The notes under the pieces are model-generated. The model was not told the origin of the DNA. It made no database searches and saw only the letters and a program-made list of their open reading frames with translations. Source: Lucinisca nassula (taxonomy: Eukaryota; Mollusca; Bivalvia; Lucinida; Lucinidae). From it: DNA of 64,000 nucleotides. The number at the start of each line of letters is the position of its first letter. Positions within the stretch are counted from its first letter, which is position 1. Position numbers and translations under genes: made by a program. The DNA lies in contig OY757016.1 in assembly GCA_963580285.1 (NCBI GenBank), positions 40,749,124 to 40,813,123 on the forward strand, in the 5' to 3' direction. Positions 28,855 through 39,825 of the stretch are shown piece by piece.

Positions 28855-30037
28855 GACCCCTACCAAGATTGTTCAAATTATAGTGCTGGGGCCAAAAATG
28901 CCCCCGCTCCAGGGCCCTTTGGTTTTACATGGGCTCATATAGGGAAGAGCTTTAAAAATCTTCGGCTCTGAAACCGTAAGGCCCAGGTCTTTGATATTTG
29001 GTATGAAGCTTCATCTGGTGGACCCCTACCAAGATTGTTCAAATTATAGTGCTGGGGCCAAAAATGCCCCCGCTCCGGGGCCCTTTGGTTTTACATGGGC
29101 TTATATAGGGAAAATCTTTAAAAATCTTCTTCTCTGAAACCGTAAGGCCCAGGTCTTTGATATTTGGTATGAAGCTTCATCTAGTGGACCCCTACCAAGA
29201 TTGTTCAAATTATAGTGCTTGGGCCAAAAATGCCCCCGCTCCGGGGCCCTTTGGTTTTACATGGGCTTATATAGGGAAAATCTTTAAAAATCTTCTTCCC
29301 TGAAACAGCAAGGCCCAGGTCTTTGATATTTGGTATGAAGCTTCATCTAGTGGACCCCTACCAAGAGTGTTCAAATTATAGTGCAGGGGCCAAGAATGCC
29401 CCCGCTCCAGGGCCCTTTGGTTTTACATGGGCTTATATAGGGAAGAGCTTTAAAAATCTTCTTCTCTGAAACCGTAAGGCCCAGGTCTTTGATATTTGGT
29501 ATGAAGCTTCATCTAGGGGACCCCTACCAAGATTGTTCAAATAATAGTGCTGGGGTCAAATATGCCCCCGCTCCGGGGCCCTTTGGTTTTACATGGGCTT
29601 ATATAGGGAAAATCTTTAAAAATCTTCTTCTCTGAAACCGCAAGGCCCAGGTCTTTGATATTTGGTATGAAGCTTTATCTAGTGGACCCCTACCAAGATT
29701 GTTCAAATTATAGTGCAGGGGCCAAAAATGCCCCCGCTCCAGGGCCCTTTGGTTTTACATGGGCTTATATAGGGAAGAGCTTTAAAAATCTTCTTCTCTG
29801 AAACCGTAAGGCCCAGGTCTTTGATATTTGGTATGAAGCTTCATCTAGGGGACCCCTACCAAGATTGTTCAAATTATAGTGCTAAGGTCAAATATGCCCC
29901 CGCTCCAGGGCCCTTTGGTTTTACATGGGCTTATATAGGGAAAATCTTTAAAAATTTTCTTCTCTGAAACCGAAAGGCCCATGTCTTTGATATTTGGTAT
30001 GAAGCTTCATCCCACAAGGCCATGGTCCTTCTTTCCA

Positions 30038-30069
<32 letters not shown>

Positions 30070-30859
30070 CGGGGCCCTTTGGTTTTAAATGGGCTTATAT
30101 AGGGAAAATCTTTAAAAATCTTCTTCTCTGAAACCGCAAGGCCCATGTCTTTGCTATTTGGTATGAAGCTTCATCTAGTGGACTCCTACCAAGATTGTTC
30201 AAATTATAGTGCTTGGGCTAAAAATGCCACCGCCCCGGGGCCCTATGATTTTACATGGGCTTATATGGGGAAAATCTTTAAAAATCTTCTTCTCGGAAAC
30301 CCCAAGGGCCAGGTCTTTGCTATTTGGTATGAAGCTTCATCTAGTGCACCCCTACCAAGATTTTTCAAATTATAGTACTAGGGCCAAAACTGCCCCTGAC
30401 CTGGGGCCCTTTGGTTTTACATAGACTTATATAGAGATATTCCTTAAAAATCTTCTTCTGAAACAGCAAGGCCATGGTCTTTGATATTTGGTGTGAAGCT
30501 TCCTCTAGTGGACCTCTATCAAGATGGTTTAAATTATAGCCCTGAGGCCAAAAATGCCCCAACCTGGAGCCATTTGGTTTTATATAGGCTTATGTAGGGA
30601 ATATCTTTAATAAAAATCTTCTTCTTTGAAACCGCAAGGCTCAGGTCTTTGATATTTGGTATGTAGCATATCTAGTGAACCTTTGCCAAGATTGTTCAAA
30701 TTATAGCCTTTGTTGATATTTGGTATGAAGCTTCACCTTTTTAGACGTCTCTGAACATTATGCACATTATAGCCCTGGGGTTAATAATGGCCCTCCCCAG
30801 GTCCCACTTGTTCCTCTATGGATCAGGTGAGCGATCCAGGGCCATGATGGCCCTCTTGT

Positions 30860-31023
30860 TTATATTCTAGGACTGGATTTGGCATAGCCCAGATAAGGAG
30901 GAATAATGGGGGATAACTGCATGGGAGATATTTTCGTGCAGTACCATTAAAACGTATTGTTGTCGGTATTTGTTAGAATCGCAACACAAGAGTTATTACA
31001 AAGTACCCGAAACATATTTTCTT
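30860..31023. other. Intronic; nothing recognised
   Basis: Short unassigned stretch between the array end and the SINE cluster. Confidence 0.5.
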
Positions 31024-31038
31024 ACAAGTAATACAGAA

Positions 31039-31189
31039 GTGGTTACGCTATTCGCCTTGTAAACTAGGGATCGCAGGATCGATCCCGGGCTTCTCCAGAC
31101 TTTCGGATGAGTCTTTAAACCGAGGTCCCGTCTCCGTATGACCTTAGCTGTTGGTGGGACGTAAAACTCAAACACTCACTCACTCACTC
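31039..31189 (+). mobile_element. SINE family B, 5'-truncated, inserted in SINE A
   Basis: 'gtggttacgctattcgcctt', 'tcgatcccgggcttctccag', 'ttggtgggacgtaaaactc' and a CACTCACTCACTCAC tail. Near-identical flanks 'acaagtaatacagaa' and 'acaagcaatacagaa' (31024-31038 and 31190-31204) mark a 15-bp target duplication. Confidence 0.8.
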
Positions 31190-31204
31190 ACAAGCAATAC
31201 AGAA

Positions 31205-31395
31205 AGAGCGCTGACTCTTAATCATTAGGTCTCCAACCGCTGTGGTTCGAGCCTGGCTCGGGTCACATGGGAGACGCCAAGTTCTGCAACGGAAGGTTAG
31301 GTGGTTTTCTCTGGGTACTATGTTTTTTGCCAACCAGCTGGATTTAAGTGAAATAATTTTGGAAGGACCATAAAACCAAAACAACAACAACGAAA
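31205..31395 (+). mobile_element. SINE family A, 5'-truncated copy
   Basis: 'agagcgctgactcttaatca', B box 'ggttcgagcc', 'gacgccaagttctgcaacgg', 'gtgaaataattttggaagg', tail 'ccataaaaccaaaacaacaa'. Confidence 0.8.
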
Positions 31396-31974
31396 AAGTC
31401 CCAGGACCCTCCCCGGAACCTGAGGGATTTTTGATTGTGTCATTCCCAGGGCATACATGTACTCGTAACCCCGGGCCCGGCCTAGGCATAGGGAAAACGA
31501 CAGGTGCATGCACTATGTGGGGGGAAACATTTTTCCACTTCAAAAATGCTTTAGTTCGCTGCATTTTTTTTAATAAGATAAAAGATGTTTCATCTCTATG
31601 TTTGATTTACTTTACAGATAAATAACGCTCAAGAGAATCAGTTTTAAATTTTTATATGCGAAAGATGTTTACATCATAGATAAGATACATTTACATGTTT
31701 CAACCATTGATTACAACGAAAATTACGGAGCAGACGGCAACATATTTTTTTTTCTTTTTCGTTTTTTTTTTCATCAGAGAAAATAAGGCTTGGCATTACA
31801 TGTGAATCGTCTGCGACGATTCGCATGAAATTTCAAGCATTATATTTCCTCTAAAAAATTGCTTTTTTTTTTTTTTTTTTTGGAAATGTCTGTTATGGTG
31901 ATGGACGCTCTTAGGGTTAATGTTTATCCTGTCACGGTCAGTCCCGTTAAAAATCGAATCGGGAACCATACCAT
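31396..31974. other. Intronic; nothing recognised
   Basis: AT-rich with T-runs at about 31746-31772 and 31861-31880. The short frames (e.g. 31184-31564, minus) overlap the SINE and are not credible genes. Confidence 0.5.
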
Positions 31975-32085
31975 AGTGACAGGTAGGCCTAAGCAAACAG
32001 TGCAGACCCAGATCAGACTGCTCCTAAAGGAGCCTGATCAGGGTGTTCATTGTTTGCTATTCCCTCTGCACCTTTTGGACTCCTT
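31975..32085. repeat. Family P palindrome, isolated
   Basis: 'aagcaaacagtgcagaccca', 'gatcagactgctcctaaagg', 'agcctgatcagggtgttcat', 'tgtttgc'. The core stem differs from other copies but still pairs ('ctgctcct' against 'aggagcctg', imperfect). Confidence 0.6.
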
Positions 32086-32264
32086 ACAAATTTGTTAAAT
32101 TTTTCGGAGTCCTAAGTGTTATGATTTTACAGTGTCTTCTTAAGTGTATTAGCTACTTCACATATAAATGTGCTTCAATCCATTGTACAATCAACGAAAA
32201 CCAACACCAGTCCGCGCATCCGCATATTTTCATATTCATAACATAAGGCATTTCACGCGTTGGT

Positions 32265-33000
32265 TGGTTGGTTCGTTCGTTCGTACTTCCGTCTGTCCCG
32301 CCGTTCGTCAACCCTTACGTCAAAGTTTTGCGTTAAACCTTTTTGATAGCTCATATCTCTGTAACCACATGCTAAATTCTCTTCAAATTTGGTAAAGGAT
32401 ATTTCTATAGCATTACCTTTCATATGGAGTATCTAAGCCCCTGGGTCAAGCCCCTGGGTGGGCTGTCTGTCTGTCCATCTACTGTTACGTCAAAGTTTTG
32501 TGTTAAACCTTTTTCATTGCTGATATCTCTGTAACCACATGTTAGTTTCTCTTCATGTTGGGTAAAGGATATCTCTAAAACATTACGTTTCATGTGGAAT
32601 ATCTAAGCCATTGGCTCAGGCCCCTGGGTGGACTGTCTGTCTGTCCGTCTGTCAGTTCATCTACTTTTACGTCAAAGTTTTGTGTTAAACCTTTTTGATT
32701 GCTCATATCTCTGTAACCACATGTTAGATTCTCTTCATATTTGCTAAAGGATATCTCTATACATTACCTTTCATATGGAATAGCTAAGCCCCTGGGTCAA
32801 GCCCCTGGGTGGGCTATCCGTCCGTTTGTCAACTTTTACGTCAACGTTTTGTGTTAAACCTTTTAGATTGGTCATATATCTGTAACCTCATGTTAAATGC
32901 TATTCATATTTGGTACAGAATATAGCTATAGTATTAACTTTCATAAGGAATATCTAAGCTCCTGGGTCAAGCCCATCGGTGGGGCTAGGGATCAATAATT
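32265..33000. repeat. Tandem array, four ~170-bp units
   Basis: 'acgtcaaagttttgtgttaa' recurs at about 32320, 32487, 32669 and 32837, together with 'atctctgtaaccacatgtta' and 'gcccctgggtcaagcccctg'. It starts with a 'ttggttggttcgttcgttcg' microsatellite. No ORF. Confidence 0.8.
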
Positions 33001-33861
33001 AAGACTTACGCATTTTGATTACGTCCAAATGTTGTGTTTTCATTATACTTCTTGTTGTTGAAATGCAATAGTTATTCTCATTGGACTAAATGGAAAATTT
33101 ATATGGAAAGGTTCAATGCTACAAACAAATTATCATTTCCATTAAAAGGGGATGGCACTGGTTGGGGGTATACGTGCCCAACTGGACACTTTCTCTAGTT
33201 ATTAAAGTCAAATGGGTTTTTAAGTTATATTTATGGTGGGGGACATTGTTTTCCTCTGAAAACATTTCTAGTATGTACTGTGTTGGTGAAGCGCTTAGAT
33301 GTCATAAGTCTGTCGAGGAAAAGTGAGGTTTGTCAAATGGCCGACTCGATATTACCTAAATATTGTTGACAGGGCCGCTAGACTCCCAAACAAACACTGA
33401 AAAATACGGGGAGAGAAGACACCATTTTTGAGTGGTCAGAAGTCACAGTTGAGCCTCACGCGGCACGAACGATATTATTTGGGCCCCGTCAAGCGATTTT
33501 GGTACTTATCGCCTATGCGAGCAGCGAAGGTTCAGGCGAGCCTGCGCATCCGCGCAGTCTCGCCAGAACCTTCGCTTCTCGCTCATACAAACAGTGAATC
33601 AAGAGGAACCTTCAGACAGAAAGCCATATCCCTGGCCTCTCTGAATGGCTGGGCATGCGCAGTTAAAATTTGTCAGGACGGAATGCTCGAAGACACAAAT
33701 TTGCTTGGCGGGGCTCATTTTGTGTGTTCTAGCACTTTACGGGCTCATCAAACACCCTTGATCCGAGATGACTGAGCATAGATCAATGGACTTTTCACCT
33801 GTGCTGACTCATTCTGCTCTTCAATAGAGCCTGTTGCCAGCAGAACTAACTTTATCTTAGA
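33001..33861. other. Intronic; one SINE C tail fragment
   Basis: Mostly unassigned. At 33309-33398 a SINE C 3' fragment ('tgtcgaggaaaagtgaggtt', 'acagggccgctagactccca') is visible. At 33530-33575 the pair 'gcgaaggttcaggcgagcct' and 'gccagaaccttcgc' forms an imperfect hairpin. The 115-codon frame at 33428-33775 shows no domain. Confidence 0.5.
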
Positions 33862-33980
33862 CAGATTCTCACGGGTCGTGTGTTCGATTCCGGGCTTCTT
33901 CAGACTTTCAGATGAGTTTTTAAACCGAGGTCCTGCCTCCCTATGACCTCAGTTGTTGGTTGGTCGTAAAACTCACACGT
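33862..33980 (+). mobile_element. SINE family B fragment
   Basis: 'gtgttcgattccgggcttct', 'aaaccgaggtcctgcctccc', 'gttgttggttggtcgtaaaa'. 5'-truncated. A SINE C is inserted in or at its tail. Confidence 0.7.
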
Positions 33981-33981
33981 A

Positions 33982-34293
33982 GGCCGGTCTCGGTAGCTCA
34001 GTCGGATGCGCGTCTGACTGGTGATCAGGAGGACGCGGATTCGATACCCGCCGGGTCGGCAATATTCTTTCGTGGAGATCGATCATGAAATCTTTTCTAC
34101 GGTCATTCTCTCCCTTTCGCTGATTCAAGAAGGGCAGGTGTCAGTTTCTGGTACACTGATTTGCACTGTACTGGTTAACCGCTTACGTGTAAGCCTGTCG
34201 AGGAAAAGTGTGGATTGGTGAACGGACCGGCTCAAAATGACTTAAATAGTGTTGACTGGGCCGTTAAACTCCAATAGAAACAAACATACAAAA
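33982..34293 (+). mobile_element. SINE family C, complete copy
   Basis: tRNA-like head 'ggtctcggtagctcagtcgg' (A box) and 'gcggattcgatacccgc' (B box), then 'gatcatgaaatcttttctac', 'gtactggttaaccgcttacg', 'ggaccggctcaaaatgactt', 'gttgactgggccgttaaact' and an A-rich tail. Flanks 'aactcacacgta' / 'aactcacatata' look like a diverged target duplication. Confidence 0.85.
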
Positions 34294-34305
34294 ACTCACA
34301 TATAC

Positions 34306-34517
34306 GGACCTCCGTGGCCTTGTGGATAAGAACGCTGACTCTTAATCATTAGGTCTCTCACCACTGTGGGTTCGAGCCTGACTCGGGTCACATTCGAGAC
34401 GCCAATTTTCGCCACGGACGGTCAGTTTTCTCCGGGCACTCCGTTTTTCACCCACCTCTGGTTAACGATCGGCTCGATATGAGTGAAATACTCTTGAAAT
34501 AGCCGTGAAACGAAAAC
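34306..34517 (+). mobile_element. SINE family A, complete copy
   Basis: 'ggacctccgtggccttgtgg' (A box), 'gtgggttcgagcctgactcg' (B box), 'gacgccaattttcgccacgg', 'cgatcggctcgatatgagtg', 'tagccgtgaaacgaaaac'. Follows the B and C copies to form a three-SINE cluster. Confidence 0.85.
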
Positions 34518-35369
34518 AAAAGCGTATCGCCATCATCATTTGCAAGACACAGATTAAACCACCATGTTGACATGTTATCAATAAAAAAACATGTAAACCC
34601 CACTTTATACTGAAAAAGCGGGAGAAACAAGGCTACATGTTGATATCAGTTTCCTTGTGCTTGCACGAACAACCTGCATAGGAAAAGTGTATAGGTAACC
34701 TACTCGGCTCTAGTGACCTAAATAGTATTGCTTAGGCCGTTAAACTCCCAAAACAAATCAAATCAGATTAGGATATATGTTCTAGCGATTACCAACAATA
34801 TGTATATTTTTGATAAAAAAATAATAAGGAAATTAAAACTATGTTTTCCCTGGTAAACCTGACTTCCGAATGTAAAAAGTGTTCCACAATGGTGTTCCTC
34901 ACAAGAACTTCTTAAAATGGTGGTTTTGTTTTGGCAAATATCACAGGATCTGTCAGTAGTGTAGGTCTAGTTTTTTTTTTCTTTTCCATACACGATTATG
35001 ACCCATGACAACTTAAGATGTTGCAGTTTTATAAACCTTGCTATGGTTGTAGTTTTATGTTCGCGCTGTCTACTATATAACATGATACATGGCCATCAAA
35101 AACATTTTCATTATGTGATCAAACATAAAAAAATGTAAAATATGTTGTCAGCTAAATGGGCCTTGTGCACTTTGTGTGTCATTTAAATAGGTTGCTAGGT
35201 AGCTGCAGTCGGACTATACCTTAAGAAGTCTATGAATACATTTATTAAACCCCACTTTATAAAGGAAGTGTGATTTACACAACACGTACTTTTACGTTTT
35301 TTTTTTTTTTTTGGTTTCTTGTTTTTTACAGAAGTATATATGGTGATATTTCTGTTTGTTTCAAAACGT
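34518..35369. other. Intronic; SINE C tail fragment, otherwise nothing
   Basis: 34655-34775 holds a diverged SINE C tail ('ggaaaagtgtataggtaacc', 'ttgcttaggccgttaaactc'). The remainder is AT-rich and unassigned, with T-runs at 34972-34980 and 35299-35312. Confidence 0.5.
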
Positions 35370-35455
35370 GAATTACGGGCACTCGTTAGAACCGCCCCAG
35401 TGAGGCGGTTCTAACGAGTCACTGGGGCGGTTCTAACGAGCACCCATAATCATAT
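35370..35455. repeat. Family H core hairpin with duplicated arm
   Basis: 'gggcactcgttagaaccgcc', 'ccagtgaggcggttctaacg', 'agtcactggggcggttctaa', 'cgagcaccc'. The right arm occurs twice, so two alternative hairpins are possible. Confidence 0.7.
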
Positions 35456-35596
35456 GTTTGAAAGGGGCTTTGGAAAAATGTCGCACATTTTCTTCGAAAA
35501 ATATACATTTTACAACCGTGAAAGAAAGGATTATATCACATGAAGGCCTTGCCAACATTTTTTTTTTTTTTTACTTTTTTTCCCTATTTTGAAGGG

Positions 35597-35922
35597 TCTC
35601 CCCTCTTCTTCGGGGTTAAATGGACATCCTATATACATTCACCTTATTTGCATTATCTGCTGGTTCCAAGTCTGAATGTTATCAGTGTTGGAAAAACAGG
35701 TAACCAGACCCCCCTGACCTTCAAAGGTCAGGGGGGTCTGGTTACCTGTTTTTCCAAATATTGACAATGTGCAAGCTGGGAGCCAGCAGATAATGCAAAT
35801 ATGGTGAATGCAGCATACAACATTTCGACATGGCTTTCCTTTGAAAACATTTGGAAGTCATATAGATATGCACGGAGATGTTGACAGTGTCCATTTAACC
35901 CTGAAGAAGAGGCGGGGGCCCT
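35597..35922. mobile_element. Foldback element with long near-perfect hairpin
   Basis: The centre at about 35689-35757 is an essentially perfect palindrome ('ggaaaaacaggtaaccagac', 'ccccctgacctt' and complement). It continues outward through 'gcattatctgctgg' / 'ccagcagataatgc', 'attcacc' / 'ggtgaat', and ends with 'ttcggggttaaatgga' / 'tccatttaaccctgaa'. About 325 bp, non-coding. Confidence 0.8.
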
Positions 35923-35998
35923 CAAGAGTTAAAGAAAACTGTACAGCGGTCAAAGGGTGAAAGAGCTCTCAACAATTATCAGGTAGTACACGGAGGAC

Positions 35999-36211
35999 GG
36001 GCCTCCGTGGCCTAGTTGTTAAGAGCGCTGACTCTTGATCATTAGGTCTCTCACCGCTGTGGTTCGAGCCTCGCTCGGGTCACATGTGAGACGCCAAGTT
36101 CTGCAACGGAAGGTCAGGTGGTTTTTCTCCGGTTTTCGCCCACCTCTGATTAACGATCGGCTCGATATAAGTGAAATAATCTTGAAAGGGCCGTCAAACA
36201 AACAAACAAAA
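35999..36211 (+). mobile_element. SINE family A with target duplication
   Basis: 'gggcctccgtggcctagttg', B box 'ggttcgagcc', family body and (CAAA)n tail. Flanked by 'gtacacggaggac' and 'gtacacgaaggac' (13 bp, one mismatch). Confidence 0.85.
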
Positions 36212-36246
36212 AAGTACACGAAGGACTAATAGTGGTGTTAGTATAT

Positions 36247-36320
36247 GGTAGGGGTAGGGGAGTGTGTGTGGGAGGGGGGGGGGGGGGGGTGAAAGGGGTG
36301 TGTGTGTGTGGGGGGGGGGT
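36247..36320 (+). repeat. G-rich low-complexity tract
   Basis: Runs of 14 and 10 G with (TG)n between. The minus and plus frames through it are artefacts. It may be a polymerase-slippage hot spot. Confidence 0.8.
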
Positions 36321-36599
36321 AATAATTTGCAACTCCGTTTCCTACTTTTTGGTTATCTCCTTGTGAACAGATTGTGTATTCAGGTGAGTCTTAAATTTTA
36401 CGGGATCATTAGTGGCTTCACACACAAGCTGTTTCTGAACAGAAGTCATCGGTGTTTGGACCATTGGCGTTCGACTCTTGCCATTTTAGCTCTTAGCTCT
36501 AGGTCAGATTATGCCGTGGCCTGTTATCCATCGTCCGTCCGTCGTTAACTTTTCACATTTTCGTCATCTCCACAAGATCCACAGGTTAGTCGGCGGGAG

Positions 36600-37540
36600 G
36601 CCAAGAACATGTAGATTTAAAATGTGTTAAATCGTTCCCTTCCGATATCCAAGATGGCCGCCATGGCAGCCATCTTGACGTTCTTCAAACGACATCTCCT
36701 CTCAACGAAAAGTAGGGTTGAATCGAAATTTGATAGGAGGAATCGGGGTGACATGGAGATTCAGAATTGCTTATTTCGTTCAGCTCCAATATCGAATTTT
36801 TTTCGCCATGGCGGAAGGTATCGTGACGAAATGCTGAAATCGTGCTGTTCCGACATCCATGGCGGCCATCTTCAAATTATCTCTCTGCCCGAACTGAAAG
36901 TGGGATCGGGCTGAAACCTGATGGGAGGCATCGGGGCGACATGGAGATTCATTTGCGAGACAGCCATCCTGTGATGCTTCGAACGGCATCTCCTCCTGAA
37001 CCAAACATCGAATCGAGCTGAGACTTTTGATGGGAGACATACGGGCGACATGGCGATTCAGATTTGGCAAAATTGTTCTGTTCCGATACCCAATATGACC
37101 GACATGGCGACCGGCTTTAAATTCTTCGAACGACATCTCCGCCCGAACCGGAAATGGGATCGAGCTGAATCTTAATTGGAGTCATTGGGGCTACGTGGAG
37201 ATTCAGATTTGCTAAATTGTTCATTTGGGATATCCAAGATGGTTGCCATGGCGGCAATCTTGAAACTCTTCAAACGCCATCTCCTCCCTATCCAAAGGTC
37301 GGGACGAGATGAAACATGGTGGGAGGCAACGGGGCAACATGGAGATTCAGATTTGCTAAAGTCGTCCCGTTTTATCTACAAGATGGCTGCAATAGCAATA
37401 CAAGATGGCTGCAATATTCTTCAAACGACATCTCCCTAACCAAAAGTCCGATCGAGCTGAAACTTGATGGGAGGCACCGGGGCGACTTGGAGATTCATAT
37501 TTGGTAAATTTGTTCGTTCCGATCGTACAAGATTCAAACA
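36600..37540. repeat. Degenerate tandem array, ~140-bp units
   Basis: Six to seven units with 'ccgatatccaagatggccgc', 'ttcttcaaacgacatctcct', 'gggaggca', 'gacatggagattcag'. Same family as 12320-13290. Reading frames reflect the periodicity, not genes. Confidence 0.75.
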
Positions 37541-37626
37541 TTGAAAATTACCCCGGTGCCATGGAACCACTGGTACCATGAGAACAAGTATGAAAACCCC
37601 ATGTAGCCCCCCATTTTCTCTAGTTT

Positions 37627-38090
37627 ACCCATATATGGCAATGAAATATCTTCCACTTGATAAGTTTGGAGTGAACGGACGGGCCTCCGTGGCCTAGTGG
37701 ATAAGAGCGCTGACTCTTAGTCATTAGGTCTCTCACCGCCGTAGGTTCGAGCCTCGCTCGGGCCACGTGTGAAACGCCAAGTTCTGCAACGGAAGGTCAG
37801 GTGGTTTTTCTCCGGGTACTCCGGTTTTCGCCCACCTCTGATTAACGATCGGCTCGATATGAGTGAAATAATCTTGAAAGGGCCGTAAAACCAACCCCCC
37901 CCCACCCCCCCAAAAAAAAAAAAAAAACAATTATAGGGGTCTCAGATGTGTTTTGTTTGCAAAAAAGTGTGCGTGTTTTAAGCAAACAGTATAGACTGAC
38001 ATCAGACGCCGCGTTCTGTGGCGTCTGATCTGGGTCTTCACTGTTTTGAAGTACCTCAAAATGGGACGCTAGGCATATATGGGTTGAAGA
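37627..38090. mobile_element. piggyBac-like MITE (family P) split by SINE A
   Basis: Left end 'tttacccatatatggcaatg', right end 'ggcatatatgggttga'. The palindrome at about 37980-38045 has 'catcagacgccgcgttctgt' / 'ggcgtctgatc'. A SINE A lies inside, at 37679-37925. Confidence 0.75.
37679..37925 (+). mobile_element. SINE family A nested in MITE P
   Basis: 'gggcctccgtggcctagtgg', 'gtaggttcgagcctcgctcg', 'cgatcggctcgatatgagtg', 'aaagggccgtaaaacc' and a C/A-rich tail ending in a 16-A run. Confidence 0.85.
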
Positions 38091-38569
38091 GGGATTTACC
38101 GTAATATATATAACAGCGATTTGAATCTAGGGTTTTATGTTGAGTTATTTTAGATGAAATTTATTTAGAAAATGTTTTGCAAACGGTAAAGGCCCAGATC
38201 ATTCTGCGGTGTCTGATTTGGGCCTGCACTGTTGTTAATGTCCGATTTTTTGGGGTTCAGGTTCCCGTATAAAATGGATAAACGTATGACCCACCATTGC
38301 CGGATTTACGGTATATTCTGAGAGAAATAATTATTATAAACATCATAGGAATTCTGGCTTAAGAATAAACGATCCTTTCAAAAGATCAGAGCAATTAGAT
38401 TTAATTGCTAATAAATATTTGTATTGTTTCGGCTTGTCTATAAAGCATGAAGTCTGTTGGCATTGAACAGATACTAAATCAGTCTAAAATACAGTATACA
38501 TGTATGTAAAATAAACGAAAGCCTAACTTTATTGGTGTTGGTTTCAGCTACATACAGTATCGTTTGTTT
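38091..38569. other. Intronic; P fragment, otherwise nothing
   Basis: 38160-38290 contains a shortened family P palindrome ('caaacggtaaaggcccagat', 'gtctgatttgggcctgcact'). The rest is AT-rich without features. Confidence 0.5.
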
Positions 38570-38870
38570 GTTTTGTTTGATTTGAGGTTTAACGTCCCCG
38601 TCAACACTGTAAAGGTCATTTTGGAGACGTTGCTTCCAATTTTGTGGGACTTTTACCCGACATTAAGATGAAATGACATCTCAAGCCCTGTCGCCCAATG
38701 AAACCAGTCGGGTTTATTAGCATGGACGGTCCGCCTCGCACCGCGGTTCCCGGACAGGCTTAGATCCTCTAAGCGATTTACCAGTACTAGTGTGCGGGCC
38801 GGATTCAGCTCTGCGTGGAAGCATCATGCAGCCCATATATTTCTTCAAGCCCCTATGGGCGGGGGCCGGT
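38570..38870 (-). mobile_element. SINE family D
   Basis: 'tttgtttgttttgtttgatt' tail on the left, 'aacgtccccgtcaacactgt', 'ccctgtcgcccaatgaaacc', 'cttcaagcccctatgggcgg' on the right. Full-length in reverse orientation. Confidence 0.85.
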
Positions 38871-39060
38871 AAAATTCCGCTATTAAGACGACCTAAAATT
38901 AAGACTAATTCTGCTTTAAAAAGCTTATTTAGCAGGCTGCAGTTACTGTTTCTTTGTGTCTTCTGCATACAGTGTTCCCAGGTCAGAGACCACCTTTGGG
39001 GCTGTTCAAAAGTGGTCTTAAAGACCACTTTTGAACAGTCCCAAAGGTGGTCTTAATGTA
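38871..39060. mobile_element. Hairpin element K
   Basis: 'aaattccgctattaagacga' at the left. Ends with a palindrome 'gaccacctttggggctgttc' / 'gaacagtcccaaaggtggtc' around 'aaaagtggtcttaaagacca'. The same left sequence and a shorter hairpin recur at 43498-44118. Confidence 0.65.
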
Positions 39061-39388
39061 GGATTTAACAGTATACCGTCTTCGATGTAGTCAGAGCTCA
39101 GTGTGATAGCCAGAGAACGGCCGGAAAAAATCTGAAATCATGATTGATGGGGGTATTAGAGAACATTTCACTCTAGAACCTGATCTTTTGGGCAGCTGGC
39201 ATGTCTTACCCATTATCAAATAGGAGACATAGTGTCCTATTCAGACTTCCGTGGCCTAGTAGACTGTGATCAGACGCAACACAACGCCACACCTTTGCGT
39301 TTTTTTTTCAGTTCCTTAACGCTAGACTTATTCGGGACATATAAGCAAATGTGGATAACATGAGTTATCTTTCCTTACTCTGTATTGT

Positions 39389-39691
39389 CTGTTTGTTTGA
39401 TTTGAGGTTTAACGTCCCGGCCGCCAACACTGTATTAGTCATTTTGGAGACGTTGCTTCTAATTGTGTGGTACTTTTACCCGACATTGAGATGAAACGAC
39501 ATCTCAGACTCTGTCGCCCAATGGAACCAATAGGGTTTGTAAGCATGGACGGACCAACTCGCACCGCTTTGCCTGGGCAGGCTTAGATCCTCTAAGCAGT
39601 TTACCAGTACTCGTGAGCGGTCGGTTTCAGCTCTGCGTGGAAGCATCATGGAGTCCATCTATTTCTTCAAGCTCCAGTGGGCGGGGGCGAT
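39389..39691 (-). mobile_element. SINE family D
   Basis: 'gtttgtttgatttgaggttt', 'ctgtcgcccaatggaaccaa', 'atttcttcaagctccagtgg'. Diverged copy. Confidence 0.85.
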
Positions 39692-39825
39692 CCTTACTTT
39701 GCATATTAAAACAGGAAACATGCTGCTTGTCTTCTGAATTTTGAATTTTAAAACTCTTGTACCACTTTGTTAATCGATTTGATGTTATGCAAATAGTGTT
39801 ACAGTTGAAACCGCAACAGTTTTTA

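Larger units (their letters stand above)
22770..30859. repeat. 166-bp tandem array element in USP intron 1
   Basis: Begins 'agctcaccgtcacgtagtga' and ends 'caggtgagcgatccagggcc', 'ccctcttgtt'. Units start with 'ccaagattgttcaaatta' at 23097, 23263, then after the LTR insertion at 28863, 29029, 29195 and onward, an exact 166-bp period. About 14 units remain; those from about 30240 rightward are progressively more diverged. The unit reads 'atgcccccgctccggggccc', 'ggttttacatgggcttatat', 'aaatcttcttctctgaaacc', 'ggtctttgatatttggtatg'. Size and architecture recall bivalve pearl/BIV160-type repeats, but I could not compare sequences. A C-run/(CA)n lies at about 30037-30066. Confidence 0.85.

Noticed and set aside
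22770..30859. Regular repeats that could suggest a CRISPR array
   Set aside because: Units are contiguous without unique spacers, far too long, and in a eukaryotic intron.
31184..31564. 126-codon minus frame
   Set aside because: Overlaps the SINE B/A cluster in antisense; no domain.
33982..34060. Possible tRNA gene ('ggtctcggtagctcagtcgg')
   Set aside because: Has A and B boxes but cannot fold as a full tRNA with matching acceptor ends, and it continues into a repeated SINE body with an A-rich tail.
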